Source: Gymnopilus junonius (taxonomy: Eukaryota; Basidiomycota; Agaricomycetes; Agaricales; Galerinaceae). From it: a DNA stretch of 24,759 bases. Positions 17,944-24,759 of this stretch are shown here, piece after piece. Below the pieces are notes generated by a model that was not told where the DNA came from, did no database searches, and saw only the letters and a program-made list of their open reading frames with translations. The stretch is from contig JADNYJ010000464.1 in assembly GCA_015501075.1 (NCBI GenBank), forward strand, positions 1 to 24,759, read 5' to 3'. Position 1 is the first letter of the stretch. Each line of letters starts with the position of its first letter. Both the position numbers and the translations under genes were made by a program.

Positions 17944-19710
17944 TTTTTTTTTTTTTTTTTTTTTTTTCTTTCTTTTTAAATCAAGGATTTATATACCGGT
18001 GCATGAAAGCAGTCCGGTCACAGATATATACACCACCGAGTAATCTACTGTTAAACTATGCCTAGTGCAAGACTGGCTCTCGTGGGCCAACTTAGGACCA
18101 CTGACAGTGGGCCCATACTCTCATTGATGCCCCGACTGAAGGGAGGGGTCCAACAAAGTGATGGGGGGCAGCAGAAGGGGGCATTCCTTCTTTCCCACAG
18201 ACCACCACCATCACAAAATGTCAATATACTTGCAACGCCACAACTTTCTTCAACAACCTGTGATCTGGTACTTGGATAGTGTTTATCGCTATTTGAGTGT
18301 GTACGCACCTTTAGTGCAAGTCAATGTCTGAGCGATCATCATCGTCCACACCCAAGCGCCCCTCTCTCTCTGCCTCTGGTGGGCGTTTACCATCTGTCAG
18401 AGCTTCAAGTACCAAGTCTCCAACCCCTGAGGGTTCTTCATCCTCTCGATCCATTCGAGAGAGATATGCTTCATCCACCCCTGCTCCTCGTGAGTGGGAG
18501 GAGGCTGAGTCTCGGTCAGTGATGCACTCGCAGGCCACTACTCCCATTGCTTCGAGGGCTTCATCCCCCGATGTTTCCATGGGGAGGATGACGATACCAT
18601 TCGCTTTCCTCTCCCAAGCACCTCTCCAGAGCCGCAGCCTACTGCCCTTTCTCTCACAGGATCAGAGGGGGACTGGGTTGCTGTGGCAGAGTCACTGAAG
18701 ACCATTGGGTCATTTATGATGACCAACGGTCCTTCTACTTTATCAGGGGCAGATCGCCCTGATTATGCCGGCCTTTTCACTAGGATAGTGAATTTGGTCA
18801 CTACTTCCTCTTGGGCCAAGGAGGCCACGGGTGTCAGCGCCTGATCACCATCTCTTAGATGGTCTATCATCTGCAACCTTATCGATTCTGATAGTTCCTT
18901 AGCAGACCTCATGTATCGAGACCTAGCGATGACTCAAGGAGGAGCTTCTGCTCCCCCTCCTGAGCCATCATCCTCCCAGTCTGCCCCTCCAAAGCAGACT
19001 GGCCCTCCAGCAGACCCGGTGGAGCCTCCCAAGGCACCCGCTCCTGCTCCTGCTCATGCCAAGCTTCAGCCTCGTAAACAGAAGGCTAAGCTTGTACAAT
19101 ATCAGAGGCCGCCCCCTCCCTTTCCCCTCTCTTCGCACCCCAAGCGCTCCTTCACATCGAAACTCCGGACACCAGTTCTGGGGTCCTCGACCTGCGGGTC
19201 GCTTACTAATCGCTATTTTGAGCATGCAGTCACACAAATGGCACCACAAACCTGGACCCAGGCCGCTGCAGGCCCGGGCCCAGACCCTGGTCCCGGACCC
19301 TCTCAGGGCCCGACTAGACCCTCTACCCCAGCCAAGTCTAAAGGGCTGGACTTTGTCATGGCAGGCCCGATGCGCTGCCAAGTTCTCATGGTATTCAATG
19401 ACTTCGCACTGATGAATGTCATACTCACTACGCTGGTTGATGAGATCAACCGGATGATGGCTCTTGATCGATTCGACATTCGGATCACTTCTGCAGAACC
19501 CACCTATTGTGGGTGGGCTCTGCACACCAACCACATACCCACAAATGATGAGCTCATGCTCCTTCGGGGTGCTATCTATAATGTAGTCCAAGGTACCTCT
19601 GATGATTATAAGGGGTTGACACCTTGGGTCAGATTGCCAATGTCCAAAGCCTTCTTGAAGGTTTTGGATGTCCCCTATTATTCGGACATCTTCCAGAAGA
19701 CCCCCACCAA

Positions 19711-19714
<4 letters not shown>
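17944..19714 (-). mobile_element. LINE with inverted 5' half (twin-priming-like), right arm
   Basis: Mirror of 7975-9747: T tract 17944-17977 with two C interruptions, 3' UTR fragment 17978-18182 on the minus strand, then the complete LINE 5' end on the plus strand from 18183 (5' UTR 18183-18323) through ORF1 to 19714. The insertion cut the surrounding LINE right after the AAATGAGG of its ORF2. At 19715 the T tract of the next minus-strand LINE begins. Confidence 0.72.
18324..19714 (+). pseudogene. LINE ORF1, N-terminal two thirds (right arm)
   Basis: ATG at 18324, 141 bp after the element's 5' end. Same domain order as the left-arm copy. Differences: one G is missing in the G run near 18588 (GRMTIPFAF instead of GEDDDTIRF), which shifts the frame; TGA at 18842-18844 is shared with the left arm. 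From 18911 the open frame gives MYRDLAMTQGGAS, the basic run LQPRKQKAKL and DEINRMMALDRFDIRITSAE, the last with the ancestral CGA codon at 19469. It ends at 19714 in the T tract, which adds a false poly-Phe run. Confidence 0.86.
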
Positions 19715-19747
<33 letters not shown>

Positions 19748-20194
19748 AGGATTTATATACCGGTGCGCGAAAGCAGTCCAGTTGCAGATATACATACACC
19801 TGAAGTAATCTACCATTAAACTATGCCTAGTGCAAGACTGGCTCTTGTGGGCCAACTTGGGACCACAAAACAGTGGGCCCGTACTCTCATTGATGCCCCG
19901 ACCAAAGGGATGGGTCCAACAAAGTAATGGAAGGGCAATGGAAGGGGGCCCATCAACCAAACCCAACAGCCCAGGATGTGTGCATACTGTGTCAGCCACT
20001 GAAGGCAGACCATTTCGGGTCGCTGAAGCGGGGGGTCAACACTTGTCTGTCGATAACACCGAAGCTCCAGAGCAAAGACCCCCACCCTCAACCCAGCAAA
20101 GCCGAAGCCCGCCAAGTATTAGGACTCTGTTCTGGGCACACCCCAGACTGACGAATCCAGCCAACAGGAACAACACCTACCTTGCCCGACCAAG

Positions 20195-23100
20195 TCATCC
20201 GACACCTCGAGGGGGGCGGTTGAAGGTGAACACAGTGGGGTTAGCTTTCAAAAATGATACGAGCTGATCCAGACGAACTGGATAGTCATGACAATCGTGC
20301 TGGGGACATGACCTGAATAAGTGATCACGAGTTTGGGTATGGTGGCTGCACTCACAACTGGTGGATTCAGAAATGTTGAATTGAGAATAATACTCCCCCA
20401 ATGGGAGCATGGTTAGTGATGGCGTGAGTGACCCTCATAAAGAGAGTTAAGTTGCCGCCTGCATACTGAAGCTGGGGACCACCTCGTTTGGCCCGCAGTT
20501 CAAGTCAACCCCCGTCGAGGTCGGTGAGTGACAGGAAATGTTGCCCTGAGTATGAGGGTTGCTGGAACAGCTCTTTCCAGCCCTCCCCCGGATTATCGTC
20601 CACTGCTTTGTGCAGCAAGGCAAGTGAGTGTGGCATGTTGGGCCCCACCATGACAGAAAGCTCAGTGGCCATGAGATGAGCCTGGTAGTGGATGCCCCAT
20701 TTCAACGAGGATGGGACATGGTGAAGGGAGATATGGTGGCCAGGACCTCTGGTCCACCACTCTGTAAGGGTGCAGATAATGGCCAAGGAATGAGCTTGGC
20801 CAGAATGCACGGAAGCATTGAGTAGACTCCCCAAAGCCTTAGTGGAGTCCGATATGATAACAATGTAGTCACAATTATCCATGGCACAGGCCCGGACAAT
20901 CGCAGTATGAAGGGAGTAAAGCTCAGCATCCTCTGCCAGAGCACTCCCTGCCACGTAGCGAGATGCATACCACCTTGACACCTTTGCGAAATACAAGCGA
21001 AGCTGCAATAGCCTGCTTGTTCTGGTCAGTGGGGCGACTTCCATTGCCGACACAAACCAGAGTAGATGGTTCCTGCTTTGAGGCTTCCCAGAAGTGGTCC
21101 AACCATTCGCGCCTGAGCCCAACTTTATCCTTGGGCACTGGAGTAGTATCAAAGCGAATTCCCTGATGCAACTCAAGGAATCACCCGCCAGGACAAGCTT
21201 CTGGAGCAAAGGGCTCCAGAGGCTCGCTGACTACATGGAGCATGTCATCAATGTCCATAACAACCCTGCACCTTAGCGCATTGTGGGGCCATCATAAAAG
21301 CAGCAGAGCGAGGGTGAGGACTCGCTCCTTTGGAAAAGGGTGTGCTTAAAAGGGAGTGCACTGGATGAGTGTCCGAGAGGCCACCATATGCAGAACACCT
21401 ACTGCGGCAGCACGTTTCAAGACTAAGTGGATAGGGACCAGGCCAGCAAGGGCTTGATCCCCTGTAGGGGAGGTGTGAATGCACTGGTAATCCAGAGGCA
21501 GCATGCCTGCATGATGGTCAGAGTTTATGGTCCCTGGCACTTAGCGCCTTGGAAGAACCACAACGGAGCCATATGTTGCAATAGGCAACACACAAGACCT
21601 GTAAAGCAGACACTTTTGCATGGGCGTAAGCCCCCTAGATGAGTTACCAAGCATCCGCATCGCCTTAATGGTGGTGAAGGACTTGGTGGAATAGTACCGG
21701 ATGTGTTCATGAATGTCAACTTCTGATCAAAGAAGGGGGAGTAGTACCAGACATGTTCATGAAATGTCAATTTCCAGTCAAAGAAGAAACCCAAGTACGC
21801 CAAAATGGCTTGGGCATCAGACATTTGTCATGAGTGTAGGGAGCATACCCTAGATCCATGGACGGATTGAACTCAGAATGAGAATGATCAAAATGGAATA
21901 ACTCCATCTTGTCATGCTCAAGAGCGAGGGCGAACTTTGTGAAGAGTTCGAAAATCACTGCATAGGACCTTTTCAGGGCTATGCAGTTGGCATCGAGTGT
22001 CTTTGACTGCACAATAAGTGTGCCATCATCGACATAAGAGAGCAGAGTGGTATCGGAAACCGACTCATTCTGCATGAAAAGTTTCAGCACTGGTGAGAAA
22101 GAGTGCCGAGAGGACCGGGACAAAGCAGAGCCCTGCCCCACCCGACATCAGCTTGTCGGGGGTCAGATTGAAAACCGTTCCAGGCATAAGTGGAACGGCC
22201 AACCAGGTATGATGAAAAGAATTCCACCACATTAGGAGGGAAGCCCTGCTTCCTGAGAATGCAATCAGCACTTCGTGATTGAGGGAAGAAGAACTGTGCC
22301 ACGTCGAAGGCGATGACACTGGTCTTTAAGCCCGAGCCCACCCTGCATGCACCAGGTGCATGAGGAGCAAGCCCGCATCCTCGGTGGAGCACTGCCGCAC
22401 TCCGCCGAGTTGATTAGGTGAAAATATCGTGCTTAACAGCATCGAATTGAACGGTTGGAAAGCATCTTTTCAACCAATTTGCCAAGGGTGTTCAGGAGTA
22501 CAATGGCCTGAATGCCTTAGGCGTGGAATATGAGGGCTTGTTCGGTTTAGGAATGATCACCGACAAGGACTCCTTAAAGTGAGTCGGCCAATACCCAACC
22601 CGAAGGCAGGCATTAGCTAACTGCACGAACACCTGAAGACAGTGTCATGTGAATAATTGCCTTAAGGTGTGACCACTTAATATGATCAGGACCCGGCGCT
22701 GAGTTGTTAGAGCAGGATGCCAAGGCCTCCCTCAATTCTAACAGTGAAAAGGTGGTCCACTCTCGCACTTCCATATCGGGAAGGGAGGTGAGACCACTAA
22801 TGTGTATGTTGGTCAGAGGCCGAATTGTACATGCCATGAAGGGCGTCCCAGAGGGAGGGCATATCATGGCAGGGCTGCCCATTAAATTGGATAGCCTCGG
22901 AGGGTGGTAACTTGCGCTGCTGGATCCAGTTCATAAGATCCCAGGGGCGCTTGTTGGTGGCAACTTCAGTGATGCATTCATCAAAGAACTTGCGCTTAGC
23001 AGCTTTGACAGCTTTGCAAAATTTTATGGTTATCGCAAGAGTTATCTCGCTGATAAGCATCGAAGGAATCCTCACAAGAGTTGTCCCACCAAGGACGGGA

Positions 23101-23993
23101 GTGAGGGGAAATACGAATCTTGGAATACTTTCGCCAAGCATCCGAGAAAGCAGAAGCCACATCCGAAGACACAGCCTCCACCTGATCCGGGTGTGATCGG
23201 CGCAAAGGGATCAATGCCCTTGAGCTTCTCAATGATGGACAACGAAGTCATCCAATTGATCCGGTGGCAGTGAGTGCATCGGAACAGTTGCTGCCCGGAG
23301 CGACAGAAATAGAGCAGGCCAGGAACATGGTCCGATCCCGCCAAGTTCCTCACGAGTGCCTGCAGACAGCTCCTCGGTAGGTTGAACGAAGATGAGGTCG
23401 ATGACGACTCTCATAGTGATGGGTTACCAGGGATGTGAGTGGGACCCGGATTGACTGGGAGAGAGAGCATCAGTCCCAGTAGCTGCTGTGTTCAGCAGGT
23501 TGGCTGTCTTCCGATGATGCAGGACACCAGGGTCCCACTTATTCGAATGACAGTTGAATCACCCCCCATGTAATGAAACATTGGGAGAAAGCCTGCTCAG
23601 TGAGCAGGTCGATAGCTGTGTGCTTGTCATCAGAATACACATTCAGTAAATTAACAACAGTGTCCCTGGTAAACAGAAAACTGCCATGATGCAGTGATCT
23701 ATAAGATTGCATGCATGGCGGGCCAGGGGTTCAGCCTCATCGAAACGTAGGTCAGAATGCATGGCCGGAGCCCAGGGGTCAGGCCGAACCATACCTTCCA
23801 ATCAGGGTGGTTGGTGCTCCAATAACTGCCTCACCTTCGGGATCTCTGAAGATGGGGCATTATCTCATGCCAAGGTGGCTCTTGCAAGAAAATAATGTCA
23901 AAAGATCTTTTAGATGGTCTAGAAGTACATTGATATGACCATATTCTGGTTACAATTGTATGAAATAATTCTAATGTCCTCCTTTCTTCTCAT
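20195..23993 (-). pseudogene. LINE ORF2: endonuclease, RT, RNase H, Cys/His tail
   Basis: The likely start ATG is at 23991-23993 (MRRKEDIRIISYNCNQ). Endonuclease (APE type): YNCN at 23949-23960, LQEPPW with the catalytic Glu at 23879-23881, IDLIFVQP, and SDHVP (Asp-His at 23327-23332). The linker gives AKRKFFDECITEV and KRPWDLMNWIQQRKLPPSEA. RT: NSAPGPDHIKWSHLKAI, KESLSVIIPKPNKPSYSTPK, motif A FDVAQFF (Asp 22303-22305), QGSALS, YVDD at 22025-22036, thumb. RNase H: VGNGSRPTDQ, EDAELYSLH, SDSTKALGSLL. Cys/His tail: TSCECSHHTQTRDHLFRSC. The full length of about 1270 codons fits LINE ORF2 proteins. Frameshifts and stops occur in every domain, including a 50-bp tandem duplication at 21693, so it is inactive, but it shows the family architecture. 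Confidence 0.9.
21693..21787 (-). repeat. Diverged 50-bp tandem duplication inside ORF2
   Basis: Two adjoining copies begin AGTACCGGATGTGTTCATG (21693) and AGTACCAGACATGTTCATG (21743) and both run to TCAAAGAAG. At protein level FFFDWKLTFHEHVWYYS is followed by a second partial FFDQKLTF. The other LINE copies have a single unit at this place. The units differ from each other at several bases, so this is not simple slippage of one sequence. Confidence 0.8.
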
Positions 23994-24014
23994 TATCGAG
24001 CTAGAGGAGGGACG

Positions 24015-24759
24015 TTAGACGTCAAGGTCCGGAGTGCACATCTATCATGTACCTCGCAGTATTTGGCTACGATCCAATCATGATCGAAGCGGTGTTCCCA
24101 GAACTTGCAGTTGCATCCTGTGGCAGGGTGCTCGCCCCGGCAATTGGGGCAGGCCTTGTGGGGCATGGCTCACCCAGCTGGGTGGGTGGTGCATACCATC
24201 CGAATCCAGTGGAGGCCGGTTGCAGCAAGGCATGAGGCGCGATGCTCATCAGTGGCGTGAGGCCCGCCACATGCATGCAGCGGCATTGGTGGGCCCTACA
24301 ATCCTTGGTGAGATGACCCCAGCACTGGCAGTGCTGGCACATGGGGACACCTCATGAGCAGCCAGCTTTACATAAAGCAGCTCGTCCTTGTAGCGAAAAG
24401 CTTGTTGAAAAGCGTCTTTGCGGTTCGTCCAGTCTGGGATCCCAGATCTCAAAGTAGCAATCGAACTTAGAGCTCTTTGCTGATTGATGTACGAGGTGTG
24501 CATGCCCTGCAAAAGGAAGCCTGAGAAGAGAGGGGCCCTTTCGAGTGCCTCTCTCAATGTCAGCGATGGTGGTGACGGTCTTCTGGAAGACGTCTGAATA
24601 ATAGGGGACATCCAAAACCTTCAGGAAGGCTTTGGACATCAGCAATCGACCCAAGGCATCAGCCCCTTATAATCATCAGAGGTGCCTTGGACAATGTTAT
24701 AGATCACACCCCGAAGGAGCATGAGCTCATCATTCATGGGTACCTGATTGGTGTGCAAA
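24015..24759 (-). pseudogene. LINE ORF1, C-terminal part
   Basis: Minus strand: NDELMLLRGVIYN, LLMSKAFLKVLDVPYYSDVF, QKTVTTIADIE, the knuckle CQHCQCWGHLTKDC (about 24300-24340), then shifted frames, and at the end EHRFDHDWIVAKYCEVHDR and TAA at 24015-24017. It supplies the true ORF1 C-terminus, which the copy at 12837 lacks because of the SINE-associated deletion. The second knuckle is broken by a frameshift (CRCMHVAG here, CRCTWCGG at 13990). The 5' part lies beyond the window. Confidence 0.85.

Larger units (their letters stand above)
14867..20834 (-). repeat. Large inverted repeat, right arm
   Basis: Reverse-complement partner of 6857-12836. Near identity ends between about 20819 and 20834, where the minus-strand LINE shows CTCCACTAAGGCTTTGG against CTCTACCAAGGCCTTGG of copy A. 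Beyond this point both sides are still LINE RNase H but clearly diverged. Confidence 0.93.
19715..24759 (-). mobile_element. Most complete LINE copy, ORF1 to poly(A), runs off the right edge
   Basis: Minus strand from the window end: ORF1 C-terminal part (24759-24015), ORF2 endonuclease (about 23993-23280), linker, RT (about 22740-21540), RNase H (about 21090-20600), Cys/His tail (about 20370-20300), stop 20195-20197, 3' UTR 19742-20194 (no gene), 27-nt T tract 19715-19741. It is the only copy here with the endonuclease and with an uninterrupted RT site at 22159-22173. Many indels show it is old, while its last 1.1 kb lies in the inverted repeat and is nearly identical to copy A. Confidence 0.9.

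Noticed and set aside
12837..20834. Independent LINE insertions of both strands creating the symmetry by chance
   Set aside because: At least four junctions, including a twin-priming-like join and a specific target site, are the same to the base in mirror order.
6857..20834. Terminal inverted repeats of a giant DNA transposon
   Set aside because: The arms are built wholly of LINE pieces, contain no transposase, and the edges lie inside LINE sequence without target duplication.
1..24759. CRISPR array, prokaryotic operon, toxin or virus genes
   Set aside because: No spaced short direct repeats, no ribosome binding site pattern and no such protein families; all coding remnants belong to retrotransposons.

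Overview
The window is a nest of retrotransposon copies with no recognisable host gene. The element types suggest a filamentous fungus, most likely a basidiomycete. There is a Ty1/copia pol whose protease region reads DWTADTGATSHMTPHHHWM. There is also a LINE family whose ORF1 carries zinc knuckles of the CQHCQHWGHLTKDC type, and whose ORF2 has an APE-type endonuclease start (ISYNCN, then LQEPPW), a YVDD reverse transcriptase, an RNase H domain and a terminal Cys/His motif. That architecture fits the Tad-like LINEs of fungi. The organism call is inference from these families only.

Layout: 1-3582 is the internal part of a decayed copia element on the minus strand (RNase H, RT, integrase, protease, end of Gag). 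It is cut off at 3582/3583, where the 3' part of a minus-strand LINE is fused to it. From 3583 to the end almost everything is LINE, in alternating orientation. The pieces are a 3' fragment (3583-4262, -); copy A (4263-7974, +); an inverted 5' half joined to a 3' fragment (7975-9747); an RT/RNase H segment (9748-11412, -); a 5'-truncated insertion (11413-12836, +); a central LINE with a tRNA-like SINE inside it (12837-14866, +); a second copy of the 5'-truncated insertion (14867-16281, -); an RT/RNase H segment (16282-17943, +); a second inverted 5' half plus 3' fragment (17944-19714); and the most complete LINE (19715-24759, -), which runs off the right edge in ORF1.

The main structural fact is that these pieces are mirror images. 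About 6 kb at 6857-12836 reappears almost unchanged, in reverse complement and in the same nested order, at 14867-20834, around a spacer of about 2 kb. The mirrored coordinates sum to about 27,690-27,696 along the arms. The nest therefore formed first and was then duplicated as an inverted segment. Both outer edges lie inside matching LINE RNase H sequence, and the inner edge lies at a poly(A) tail.

Pieced together from several copies, the LINE has a 5' UTR of about 140 nt, an ORF1 (Ser/Pro-rich N-terminus, basic middle, conserved C-terminal domain, three Cys/His knuckles), a short gap, an ORF2 (endonuclease, RT, RNase H, Cys/His tail), a 3' UTR of about 450 nt ending in TATATAAATCCTTGATTT, and a poly(A) tail. 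No copy here is intact. Many inactivating stops are CGA to TGA changes at codons that are still CGA in a sister copy, and at two of these codons a third copy has CAA. That is a clear CpG transition signature. Nothing in the window looks like a cellular operon, toxin, virus or CRISPR locus.
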